From assembly GCA_002591705.1 (NCBI GenBank), contig PAAB01000038.1, positions 11,824 through 22,674 on the forward strand: a stretch of DNA of 10,851 bases, written 5' to 3'. Shown here piece by piece: positions 1 to 6,083 of the stretch. The translations under genes and the position numbers were made by a program. Source of the DNA: Phycisphaerae bacterium. Lineage in GTDB: Bacteria > Planctomycetota > Phycisphaerae > Phycisphaerales > SM1A02. Each line of letters starts with the position of its first letter. Position 1 is the stretch's first letter. The notes beneath the pieces are model-generated. The model worked only from the letters and a program-made list of their open reading frames with translations. It did no database searches and was not told the DNA's origin.

Positions 1-360
1 GCGGTCGCCCTCCTCGAGGAGCACGGTCAGTCCGACCTTCTGGAGGCCGTGGAGCACGACTGCCGGGCCCAGCAGGAACTGTCCCCCGAGGAAATGGTCA
101 ATCACGTGGGCAGAATCTACGAACCCTTCACCCTGGCCCAGATCGGGCAGAAGGTGGCCGAACTCGTCCGTCCGAAGGATGTCCCGTGGGACGGGGAACT
201 GAATGTGGTCTATCAGGACATCAAGGGCCTTCAGGACGCCATGCCGGCCCATTCCGGAGATTGGTACTTCACCGGTCGATACCCCACTCCCGGGGGCTAC
301 AAGGTCCTCAATCGGGCGTATCTGAACTGGCGGGAAGGTGAAGATCGCCGGGCCTATTGA
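1..360 (+). CDS. Amidophosphoribosyltransferase-like protein, C-terminal fragment (5' end outside window)
   Basis: The reading frame is open from the first base and ends at TGA 358-360, giving the last 119 residues of a longer protein. The diagnostic stretch is near the end: DWYFTGRYPTPGGYKVLNRA at fragment residues 87-106, followed by NWREG and a terminal RAY. To my knowledge this tail resembles the C-terminus of glutamine phosphoribosylpyrophosphate amidotransferases of the type seen in Bacteroidetes and planctomycetes. That enzyme makes phosphoribosylamine in the first committed step of cytosolic purine synthesis. The earlier part (EEMVNHVGRIYEPF, then QIGQKVAELV) looks like the helical region after the phosphoribosyltransferase core. 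Neither the N-terminal nucleophile cysteine nor the PRPP loop is in the window, so activity cannot be judged. A GTG at 49 is an internal Val codon, not a start. The identification rests on the tail alone; a divergent PurF-like paralogue is possible. Confidence 0.68.
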   Translation, partial: AVALLEEHGQSDLLEAVEHDCRAQQELSPEEMVNHVGRIYEPFTLAQIGQKVAELVRPKDVPWDGELNVVYQDIKGLQDAMPAHSGDWYFTGRYPTPGGYKVLNRAYLNWREGEDRRAY

Positions 361-376
361 GGGGCCCGGGCACGGG

Positions 377-398
377 TTGGCCTTGACTCGGAGGCCAA
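377..398 (+). repeat. Inverted repeat (7-bp stem, 8-nt loop) in the purF-like/rpsD spacer
   Basis: TTGGCCT (377-383) is the exact reverse complement of AGGCCAA (392-398), with an 8-nt loop. It is followed by As rather than Ts, so it is not a normal intrinsic terminator on the + strand. It overlaps the candidate -35 box of rpsD, so it could equally be an operator-like site. No function is proven. Confidence 0.4.
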
Positions 399-411
399 AA
401 AACGATTCAAT
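383..411 (+). promoter_or_regulatory. Candidate sigma-70 promoter for rpsD
   Basis: TTGACT at 383-388 matches five of six bases of the -35 consensus. After exactly 17 bp comes TTCAAT at 406-411, which matches four of six bases of the -10 consensus. The surrounding stretch (396-416) is the most A/T-rich part of an otherwise GC-rich spacer. The position would give rpsD an mRNA leader of roughly 55-60 nt. This is inferred from sequence only; such matches also occur by chance. Confidence 0.38.
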
Positions 412-426
412 ACCTCGCTTGGCCCA

Positions 427-448
427 TCCCGTCCCGAGGAGGACGGGG
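427..448 (+). promoter_or_regulatory. Leader hairpin just upstream of the rpsD ribosome binding site
   Basis: CCCGTCC (428-434) pairs perfectly with GGACGGG (441-447) around a 6-nt loop (CGAGGA). A T-G wobble at 427/448 can extend the stem. No T tract follows directly; four Ts come nine bases later (457-460). It lies 15 nt before the AGGAG at 463-467. S4 represses its own mRNA through leader structures in other bacteria, so a translational operator is a reasonable guess. A weak terminator for the upstream gene is the alternative. Confidence 0.42.
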
Positions 449-462
449 GGTCGTGATTTTGC

Positions 463-467
463 AGGAG
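463..467 (+). promoter_or_regulatory. Ribosome binding site of rpsD (supports the GTG start)
   Basis: AGGAG lies 7 nt upstream of GTG 475-477. This fixes the non-ATG start of rpsD, whose product then begins with the canonical S4 N-terminus MARYLGP. Confidence 0.8.
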
Positions 468-474
468 TATTTCC

Positions 475-1074
475 GTGGCTCGCTATCTCGGTCCCAAGGT
501 GAAACTGTCCCGTCGAGTCGGTGTCCCCATCGCCGACATCCCCAAGCACACCGCCCGTCGTCAGCTCAATGCTCCGGGCATGCACGGGTACCGTGGACGG
601 CGTCCGAAGGACTACGGCATCCGCCTCATCGAGAAGCAGAAGGTCCGGTACCACTACAACATCATGGAGAAGCAGTTCCGCCGCTACGTCGACGAGGCCA
701 ACCGCCGCAAGGGCAACACGGGTGAACTGCTGCTTCAGCTCCTCGAGTCGCGACTCGACAACGCCATCCGCCGCAGCGGCTTCGTCCGAACGATCTGGGC
801 CGCTCGACAGATGGTGACCCACGGGCATGTCCTCGTGAACGGCCGCAAGGCCGACAAGCCGAGCATTCCGCTCAAGCCCGGCGACGTGATCACCCTCAAG
901 GAAGGCATCCACAAGGTCGTCCGCGAGAACATGGAATCACTGGCCGGTCACATCGTCCCCAACTGGCTCGAACTGAACCCGTCCGAACTCTCCGCACGGA
1001 TCATCGCCACGCCGGTTCCGGACCAGATCCCCTTCGACGTCAACACCAACCTGATCGTCGAGTTCTACCGCTGA
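475..1074 (+). CDS. rpsD: 30S ribosomal protein S4
   Basis: The 199-residue product has the usual length and pattern of bacterial S4, a primary 16S rRNA-binding protein that nucleates assembly of the 30S body and helps guard decoding fidelity. It opens with MARYLGPKVKLSRR, as in the family. An N-terminal S4-specific domain (about residues 1-91) follows, including QFRRY and GNTGELLLQLLESRLDN. The S4 RNA-binding fold (about 92-155) has the typical VTHGHVLVNG core. The C-terminus is LIVEFYR. There is no cysteine in the protein, so this is the zinc-free form. Translation starts at GTG, supported by AGGAG 7 nt upstream. The gene is not beside rpsM, rpsK or rpoA as in the usual alpha operon; a purF-like gene precedes it and a chaperone-like gene follows after 34 bp. 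Hairpins and a candidate promoter in the leader suggest independent regulation. Confidence 0.97.
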   Translation: MARYLGPKVKLSRRVGVPIADIPKHTARRQLNAPGMHGYRGRRPKDYGIRLIEKQKVRYHYNIMEKQFRRYVDEANRRKGNTGELLLQLLESRLDNAIRRSGFVRTIWAARQMVTHGHVLVNGRKADKPSIPLKPGDVITLKEGIHKVVRENMESLAGHIVPNWLELNPSELSARIIATPVPDQIPFDVNTNLIVEFYR

Positions 1075-1082
1075 TCACGGCA

Positions 1083-1096
1083 CCGGCGCACGCCGG
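1083..1096 (+). repeat. Small hairpin in the rpsD/chaperone spacer
   Basis: CCGGC (1083-1087) pairs with GCCGG (1092-1096) around GCAC, inside the 34-bp gap. There is no T tract, so it is not a terminator. It sits where the ribosome binding site of the next gene should be, and only a weak GGAA (1095-1098) is visible there. It could lower translation of the second gene or have no role. Confidence 0.25.
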
Positions 1097-1108
1097 AACG
1101 ACACATCC

Positions 1109-2962
1109 ATGAACAAGTTCCTCCGCAAGTACAACAAGTGGCTGCTCGCGATCTTCGGGAGCGGCCTCATGGTCATCTTCCTGATGCCCGAGATCCCCTC
1201 CCTGCTTTCGGGCATGGGAGCCCAGCGAGCCGTCGTGGGCACCATCGACGGCGAATCGATCACCCGATCGGAGCTCACGAACATCCAGAACCAGGCCCAG
1301 CTCGTGGATCGACTCGGGCTCCAGCTTCCCTTCATCGGCCTCGTCGACAACTGGGAGCTCTGGTACCTGCTCGTCCACGAGGCCGAAACGGCCGGCATGA
1401 TCGGCGGCACCGCGACCAGTCCGATTCCCGTCGACACCGCCGTCGACATCAGTCGCAACACCGGCATCCCCCCCATGGTGGTCCAGCAGACCTACGCCAA
1501 CTGGGCCGGCATCGCCAACTACCTGACCCACCTCGCCGCCAGCAGCCCGATGTCCGATCGCCGATTGCGGCTCGAAGGCCGTCGACTGTTCGATTCGGCC
1601 GACGTCCAGATCGTCTCGCTGAAGGCGGAGACCCCGGCGGTCGCGATCGATCCCACCGAAGCGGAACTCCAGGCCCACCTCGACGCCTGGGGCGACACCG
1701 AACCCGGCGAAGGCGATCACGGCTTCGGGTACCGGCTCCCGGATCGCGCCACCATCGAGTGGATGCGCGTTCCGCAGGACACGATCCGCAGTTCGATCGA
1801 GAACAGCGATGCCATGAACGACATCGCACTCCGGAAGTACTGGCGTCGCAATGAAGCCGACGCCGACATCCCGGCGGTCGAATCCGGTGCCGAGATCCCG
1901 CAGGCCGTGCGGACCCGCCTGCTCCAGGAGCTCACCGAGCAGCGAACCAGGGAATTGAAGCGGGTGATCGCGGATCGACTCCGAAACCCCCGCCGCGGAT
2001 TCACCGAGTCCAACGGCTTCGTCGTGCTTCCCGAAGACTGGAACAGCCGACGCCTGTCCTTCGACGCACTGGCCGCGTCCCTGCAGGAGGACTTCAAGCT
2101 GGAAGCTCCAACCCTCTCCCGCAGCGAAGCACTCTCCGAACTGAACACCCTGCGTTCACTCGAAGGCGTTGGACTGGCCAACACCGACAAGTACGGGCAG
2201 CGTCCCATCGGACTGGTCGACCTCGTGAAGCAGGCCAAGGAATTCGGCGGCACCGGGCTCTATCCGGTGCAGCTGGACGTGGCCGGACCGGTACTGGAAG
2301 ACCGGCAGGGCGATCTCTACGCCTTCCGGATCGTGGAAACCGACCCTGCCCGCCCTCCCGCCTCGGTGGATGAGGCACGCGAGGACCTCGTCCGGGACCT
2401 CAATCGCCTGGCCCACTACCGGGAACTCACGTCGGAGATCGACGCGGTCCGGATGCAGGCCCACAACGACGGACTGAGCGGACTGGCCGATGCAAGGGAC
2501 GTCCGCGTGCAGGCCGCCTCCCTTCGGCAGTACGACCCCCGCTTCGTCCAGTTCTTCCTCCAGAATCAGAACTCGATGCCCAAGTCCCCTCCGGTGATTC
2601 CCGGACTCGGCGAGGACGAGGCCGTGGTCTCGGCCGTTCTGGACGAAGTCGCACGACTCCGGCAGGACGGATCGCTTGCGGACCTCGACGTCACAGAGCG
2701 GGTGGAGGTGTACCCCTCCGAGGACAATCTGGCTCTGGTGGTGGTGCAGTTGAACAAGCGGACGCCGATCACGCTGGACGAGTTCAACCAGATGGCATCC
2801 AGCGGACTGCTTGGATCGCTCATCCAGATGGACGAACTCGACGGCACGAATCCGATGGTCGACTCGTTCACTCTGGAATCGCTGATGGAGCGGAACAACT
2901 ACATTCCCGCGTCCGGTCAGGAATCCGACGAGACCGAGAACGACGACACTGCGTCCGACTGA
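1109..2962 (+). CDS. PpiD/SurA-like membrane-anchored periplasmic chaperone, probably non-catalytic
   Basis: The 617-aa product is close to the length of E. coli PpiD and has the same plan. A short basic N-terminus (MNKFLRKYNK) is followed by one hydrophobic helix at about residues 11-26, which anchors the protein with its bulk outside the cytoplasm. Next comes a SurA-N-type segment, VVGTIDGESITRSEL. A region from about 200 begins with FGYRLPDRATIEWMRV, as in PpiD-like proteins before the parvulin domain. Around 401-440, LYAFRIVETDPARPP and the charged helix after it resemble the closing part of a parvulin module. I do not see the parvulin signatures HILV or GGDLGW, so prolyl isomerase activity is doubtful; chaperoning of exported proteins is the likely role. 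The tail is acidic. The start is the ATG 34 bp after rpsD; its Shine-Dalgarno is weak, so cotranscription with rpsD is plausible. The family assignment is by overall plan, not close identity. Confidence 0.66.
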   Translation: MNKFLRKYNKWLLAIFGSGLMVIFLMPEIPSLLSGMGAQRAVVGTIDGESITRSELTNIQNQAQLVDRLGLQLPFIGLVDNWELWYLLVHEAETAGMIGGTATSPIPVDTAVDISRNTGIPPMVVQQTYANWAGIANYLTHLAASSPMSDRRLRLEGRRLFDSADVQIVSLKAETPAVAIDPTEAELQAHLDAWGDTEPGEGDHGFGYRLPDRATIEWMRVPQDTIRSSIENSDAMNDIALRKYWRRNEADADIPAVESGAEIPQAVRTRLLQELTEQRTRELKRVIADRLRNPRRGFTESNGFVVLPEDWNSRRLSFDALAASLQEDFKLEAPTLSRSEALSELNTLRSLEGVGLANTDKYGQRPIGLVDLVKQAKEFGGTGLYPVQLDVAGPVLEDRQGDLYAFRIVETDPARPPASVDEAREDLVRDLNRLAHYRELTSEIDAVRMQAHNDGLSGLADARDVRVQAASLRQYDPRFVQFFLQNQNSMPKSPPVIPGLGEDEAVVSAVLDEVARLRQDGSLADLDVTERVEVYPSEDNLALVVVQLNKRTPITLDEFNQMASSGLLGSLIQMDELDGTNPMVDSFTLESLMERNNYIPASGQESDETENDDTASD

Positions 2963-2980
2963 TCCCCCGTCGACACCGAC

Positions 2981-3343
2981 TCAACTCACGCGAGATCCCG
3001 CGGGCAGGGCATGGTCGATGCGCACCACGGCGAGATCCGTGGTGTTGCCGTCTCCGTCGGCGGCGGTCGCCGCCAGCACCATTCCCTCGCTTCGCTCTCC
3101 CCGGATCACGCGGGGTTCGAGGTTGGCGACGATGACGACCTGGGACCCTTCCAGCGTGGAGGGGTCCTCGACCCACTTCCGGATGCCGGCGCAGACCTGA
3201 CGCCCCTCCTCCGTTCCGTCATCGAGCTGCAGACGCAGCAGGCGGTCCGCATCGGGATGATGCTCGGCCTTGCGAATGGTGGCGACCCGCAGGTCGATTC
3301 GGGTGAAGGTCTCGAAGTCGATCGTTGGCTGCATCTCGGGCAC
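2981..3343 (-). CDS. Free-standing tRNA-binding domain protein (MetRS beta-subunit type)
   Basis: The 120-residue product is a single OB-fold tRNA-binding domain of the kind fused to the C-terminus of many methionyl-tRNA synthetases and also found in EMAP-II and CsaA. Visible family marks are IDFETFTRIDLRVATI (about residues 8-23), AEHHPDADRLLRLQLDDG, QVCAGI, VVIVANLEPRVIRG and SEGMVLAA. Both the PDADRLL and the GIxKW-type segments favour the MetRS C-domain over CsaA. In species where it is a separate protein it dimerises and increases tRNA binding by the MetRS body in the cytosol. Here it is encoded alone; no MetRS catalytic gene is in the window. Start: GTG at 3343-3341 with AAGGAG 7 nt upstream; an ATG three codons further in (3334-3332) is less well placed. 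It converges on the chaperone gene with an 18-bp gap and no visible terminator. Confidence 0.85.
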   Translation of the reverse strand: MPEMQPTIDFETFTRIDLRVATIRKAEHHPDADRLLRLQLDDGTEEGRQVCAGIRKWVEDPSTLEGSQVVIVANLEPRVIRGERSEGMVLAATAADGDGNTTDLAVVRIDHALPAGSRVS

Positions 3344-3350
3344 GGCGAAT

Positions 3351-3356
3351 CTCCTT
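3351..3356 (-). promoter_or_regulatory. Ribosome binding site of the tRNA-binding domain gene
   Basis: On the minus strand the sequence reads AAGGAG, 7 nt before the GTG start at 3343-3341. It supports GTG over the later in-frame ATG. Confidence 0.75.
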
Positions 3357-3429
3357 GTCCAGGCACGCGATTGGCGGCCATGCTAGCGACTGGGGGCCCT
3401 TGAAGACGTCGTAGAGGCTGTTCCCCTTC

Positions 3430-3440
3430 CGGATCATCCG
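3430..3440. repeat. Operator-like palindrome CGGATCATCCG
   Basis: CGGAT (3430-3434) and ATCCG (3436-3440) are exact inverted half-sites around one base. Partial symmetry extends outward (TT at 3427-3428, AA at 3442-3443). Its place in the divergent spacer is where a repressor or activator dimer could bind. Function is inferred from symmetry and position only, and it is short enough to occur by chance. Confidence 0.25.
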
Positions 3441-3516
3441 AAAAACAACCACAATCGACGTAGTTATAGGCCCTCATTCCCCGGCGGACTGATAGATTCA
3501 GGCGAGAAGAGATGCG

Positions 3517-3542
3517 GCTCCGAACCCGAAGTCGGGTAGAGC
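3517..3542 (+). repeat. Imperfect hairpin in the 5' leader of the secreted protein gene
   Basis: ACCCG (3524-3528) pairs with CGGGT (3533-3537) around AAGT. The outer arms GCTC (3517-3520) and GAGC (3539-3542) continue the stem after a small internal loop. It ends about 40 nt before the start codon. It matches no riboswitch class that I recognise. A leader stabiliser, a protein-binding site and chance are all possible. Confidence 0.3.
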
Positions 3543-3570
3543 AAGAGACTTGGATTCAACTCCGGGGGAG

Positions 3571-3574
3571 GGAG
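3571..3574 (+). promoter_or_regulatory. Ribosome binding site of the secreted protein gene (decides the start)
   Basis: GGAG at 3571-3574, within a purine-rich run, lies 8 nt before ATG 3583-3585. It favours this ATG over the upstream in-frame TTG at 3550. Starting here also leaves a clean signal peptide. Confidence 0.7.
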
Positions 3575-3582
3575 AAGATCAC

Positions 3583-5988
3583 ATGTCACGTCATACCAAT
3601 TGGTGGACCGTCGCGGCGGCCTCCACACTCTTGGCGACCGGAGGAGCCCATGCAGACCTCCTCGGACTCAATGCACAGCTGGTGGATACCAACCACATTA
3701 CCGGGTCCAATGGGCCCGCGGGCGACCACTACACCATCGACATCTTCGCGATCATGGAAGCGGGCGACCGCCTGGATGCCATGGCCGGCGACTCCACCGT
3801 GCAGAAGATGATCACCTGCACGCCCGACGGCAGCTTCTGGCAGAACTCCTTCGGCGGCAACCTCTCGACGAACATCAACCCCGCTCTCTTCGTGGCCTTC
3901 CCCAGCCTGGCCTACGACAGCTTCGTGACCATCGGACTGCTCGACCAGACCGACAACGCACTGTCCGTGCAGGGCATCGACTTCACCGCCTTTGCCGCCG
4001 GTGGCGCCATCGACGCCAACAACGGCGCCTGGTTCGTCACGCACGACGACGCGCAGGGCAACGCCGATCTCTACAACTTCGGCTGCGGCGAGGAATACGC
4101 GGTCCGGGTGGCCCGACTCACCGTGATCGGATTCGACACGGCCGTCCACGTGGAAGGCCTGCTTCAGGGCAAGGACGCATCCGGTGCGACCGTCACCCTG
4201 TCCGCCTCCCTCGACGTCACCTACGCCAGCCTGCAGTTCGAGGACTGCAACGACAACGGCGTCGACGACAGCTGCGACATCTCCAACGGCACCAGTCAGG
4301 ACTCCGACGAGAACGGCGTGCCCGACGAATGCCAGACGTTCGACTGCAACGAAAACGGCACCAATGACGGTGACGATATCGCCGAGGGCACCTCCAGCGA
4401 CTGCAACGGCAACGGCATTCCCGACGAATGCGACATCGCCGACGGCACGTCCAGCGACTGCGACAACAACGGCACACCCGACGAATGCCAGTCTGACGAC
4501 TGCAACGCCAACGGCATCCCGGACACCTGCGACATCGCGGACGGCACGTCCGAGGACTGCGACGGCGACGGCACCCCGGACGAGTGCGAGCTCGACTCCG
4601 ACGGCGACGGCACCATCGACGACTGCGAAGTGCCGCCCAACTACGTCAACCTGAACTCCGGGGCAACCTACGAGTTCTTCGACAGCGCCATCGCAGATGC
4701 TGAAGACGGTGATTCGATCCTGGGATTGGCGGATGCCGTGAGCAGTGAAGTCAGCCTCAACTTCGGCTACAACTGCATCGAGTTCATCGCAAGCGGCAGC
4801 GTCGTAACCACGGCCTCGATCGATCTGGCCCCCTGCGGATCATTCAACATCGAAGGCACGGGCTTCATCGACGGCAACGTACGCACTGCCGCCTCCGGCA
4901 CCAGCCGGATCGAAGCCGACGACTTCCTCGAGTTTGACGCAAGCGGAATGGTGACCGTGCGAACGGGCTCCACCCTCGAAGTGTCTGCTCTTGGCGGAAG
5001 TGACTTCGAAGGCACGACCATCATCCGCAACGGCGGAGTGCTCAGCGGCTATGCGGCTGGCGGCTTCGGCGTCGAAAACTCAGGCACGATGTACATGATG
5101 GACGGTGCCACACTCGAGTGCGACGACGCACAGAACTCCGGCACCATCAATGCACAAGGCACGGTCATCGGCAACCTGGCAAACACCGGCGATGGCACGG
5201 CCAACGGTGTTGCGGATCTGGTGCACATCGGTGACCTGGTCAACGACGGTACGGTCAACATCTACCGGGGCGTGTACACGCTGGTTGGCGATCTCACCAA
5301 CAACGGCACGATCATCGGCGAGATCGACACCGATCCGGGCCGCAGCACCGAGACCCAGCCGGGCGACGGCATGAACATCTCCGGCAGCTTCACCGCCGGA
5401 GCGGGCACCAGCCTGATCATGCCGCACGAGTACTGGGCTCTGCGCATCGGCGGCGACATCGACATCGCTATCAACGATGCCGGCAACTTCGACATGAGCG
5501 TTGCCGAACTGAACGCCACCGGTCGGTCCGGCAGCGTCCAGAACATCGAGGTGATGAGCGCCGACCTGGGCAACGGCCCGGACGGACTCAAGAAGGGTGT
5601 CGCAGGCAACTACCCGCTGGGCAGCCTGGTCATCGATGCCGCCTCCACGTCGAACCTCGTGGACATCCACGACAACGACAACCAGTCGCAGGCCGATGGC
5701 GAAGCCATCTACTGCGACGTCCTCATCGTCGATGGAACCCTCGTGACCAACGGCTACAAGGTGTACGCCAACGAGATCGTCATCAACGGCAGCGTCAGCA
5801 ATGACAATGACGTGATCATCATCGTCGACGGCATCTTCGGCGACATCAACGCCGACGGTTCGGTTAACGTCCTCGACCTGCTCCGCGTCATCGCGGACTG
5901 GGGCCAGGGCGGCGGCGACGCCGATCTCAACACGGACGGCACCGTGGATATCCTGGACTTCCTGCTCGTCCTGCAGGAATGGTCCTGA
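3583..5988 (+). CDS. Secreted modular protein: signal peptide, TSP3-like calcium-binding repeats, beta-rich stalk, dockerin-like C-terminus
   Basis: The 801-aa product starts with a signal peptide (MSRHTNWW, then an Ala/Leu-rich core) with likely cleavage after AHA at residue 24. Residues about 25-220 form a module with PSLAYDSFVTIGL; I believe similar modules occur in planctomycete surface proteins, but I cannot name it. Residues 221-352 are acidic repeats of the type DCNGNGIPDECDIADGTSS, resembling thrombospondin type-3 Ca2+-binding repeats. Residues about 353-750 are rich in Gly, Asn, Thr and Asp with recurring NNGTI/NDGTV phrases, suggesting a beta-helix or similar fibre. Residues 752-801 hold two dockerin-like EF loops: DINADGSVNVLD and DLNTDGTVDILD, each followed by a hydrophobic helix. 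The protein is probably extracellular or cell-surface. No catalytic motif is visible. Adhesion, surface structure or docking to a partner are possible roles. It forms its own unit: divergent from its left neighbour and ended by a strong terminator. Confidence 0.88.
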   Translation: MSRHTNWWTVAAASTLLATGGAHADLLGLNAQLVDTNHITGSNGPAGDHYTIDIFAIMEAGDRLDAMAGDSTVQKMITCTPDGSFWQNSFGGNLSTNINPALFVAFPSLAYDSFVTIGLLDQTDNALSVQGIDFTAFAAGGAIDANNGAWFVTHDDAQGNADLYNFGCGEEYAVRVARLTVIGFDTAVHVEGLLQGKDASGATVTLSASLDVTYASLQFEDCNDNGVDDSCDISNGTSQDSDENGVPDECQTFDCNENGTNDGDDIAEGTSSDCNGNGIPDECDIADGTSSDCDNNGTPDECQSDDCNANGIPDTCDIADGTSEDCDGDGTPDECELDSDGDGTIDDCEVPPNYVNLNSGATYEFFDSAIADAEDGDSILGLADAVSSEVSLNFGYNCIEFIASGSVVTTASIDLAPCGSFNIEGTGFIDGNVRTAASGTSRIEADDFLEFDASGMVTVRTGSTLEVSALGGSDFEGTTIIRNGGVLSGYAAGGFGVENSGTMYMMDGATLECDDAQNSGTINAQGTVIGNLANTGDGTANGVADLVHIGDLVNDGTVNIYRGVYTLVGDLTNNGTIIGEIDTDPGRSTETQPGDGMNISGSFTAGAGTSLIMPHEYWALRIGGDIDIAINDAGNFDMSVAELNATGRSGSVQNIEVMSADLGNGPDGLKKGVAGNYPLGSLVIDAASTSNLVDIHDNDNQSQADGEAIYCDVLIVDGTLVTNGYKVYANEIVINGSVSNDNDVIIIVDGIFGDINADGSVNVLDLLRVIADWGQGGGDADLNTDGTVDILDFLLVLQEWS
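4243..4638 (+). repeat. Tandem TSP3-like repeat tract coding alternating 19- and 14-residue units
   Basis: Eight units code protein residues 221-352, with lengths 19, 14, 19, 19, 14, 19, 14 and 14. Long units follow DCNxNGxPDxCDIADGTSS and short ones DCDxxGTPDECxxD. At the DNA level, 4432-4461 and 4531-4560 are nearly identical and lie 99 bp apart, so the duplicated block is a 33-residue long+short pair. The third unit has lost its second cysteine (DGDD in place of DECD). Confidence 0.85.
5836..5985 (+). other. Dockerin-like domain at the C-terminus of the secreted protein
   Basis: Two copies of the 12-residue EF-hand-type loop D-x-N-x-D-G-x-x-x-x-x-D occur at about residues 754-765 and 777-788. 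Each is followed by a hydrophobic helix ending in a tryptophan (IADWG and LQEWS). This is the dockerin type-I pattern that binds Ca2+ and, in cellulosomes, a cohesin partner. In planctomycetes similar domains end many secreted proteins. No cohesin is visible in the window, so the partner is unknown. Confidence 0.8.
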
Positions 5989-6015
5989 TCCACACCCACG
6001 TGTGATCCGATCACG

Positions 6016-6053
6016 CACGACCCCCGGCAAATGCCGGGGGTCGTGTCCTTTTT
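6016..6053 (+). terminator. Strong intrinsic terminator after the secreted protein gene
   Basis: CACGACCCCCGGCA (6016-6029) is the exact reverse complement of TGCCGGGGGTCGTG (6032-6045), a GC-rich stem of 13-14 bp with a tiny loop. TCC and five Ts (6049-6053) follow. On the opposite strand there is no T tract, so it acts for the + strand only. It separates the secreted protein gene from the kinase gene. Confidence 0.93.
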
Positions 6054-6083
6054 GAGGAGATCTGCGGGTACAGTGCAGGTGCG

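Larger units (their letters stand above)
3357..3570. other. Divergent spacer between the tRNA-binding domain gene and the secreted protein gene
   Basis: This non-coding stretch must hold the promoters of two divergent genes. I could not find a convincing -35/-10 pair for either. It is richer in A and T than its surroundings between about 3440 and 3500. It contains an 11-bp operator-like palindrome, CGGATCATCCG (3430-3440), and a 5'-leader hairpin at 3517-3542, listed separately. Short open frames across it have no recognisable content and look like chance. Confidence 0.5.

Noticed and set aside
377..404. Intrinsic terminator for the purF-like gene
   Set aside because: The stem is followed by As, not Ts, on the + strand.
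1040..1720. A 226-codon minus-strand open frame opposite the end of rpsD and start of the chaperone gene
   Set aside because: It overlaps the certain rpsD gene and has no recognisable content; it is an antisense shadow of GC-rich coding.
3011..3403. A + strand open frame opposite the tRNA-binding domain gene
   Set aside because: The minus-strand product is a clear OB-fold tRNA-binding domain with a good ribosome binding site, so the + strand frame is a shadow.
3517..3542. Riboswitch in the leader of the secreted protein gene
   Set aside because: The hairpin is small and lacks the conserved core of any riboswitch class I can recall; kept only as a hairpin.
3550..3582. Upstream TTG start for the secreted protein
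   Set aside because: It would add 11 charged residues before the signal peptide, while ATG 3583 has a good ribosome binding site at the right distance.
4243..4638. CRISPR-like or non-coding repeat array
   Set aside because: The repeats are in frame, code Ca2+-binding protein units and have no unique spacers between identical repeats.
5080..6030. A 316-codon minus-strand open frame opposite the secreted protein
   Set aside because: It is composed mostly of Val, Asp, Ala and Gly, mirroring the Asn/Asp/Gly-rich repeats on the + strand; no ribosome binding site or domain is seen.
6069..6074. Promoter -10 box TACAGT just before the kinase gene
   Set aside because: No -35 box lies at a suitable distance (TTGAGG at 6052 is only 11 bp away), and the start site would fall almost on the start codon.
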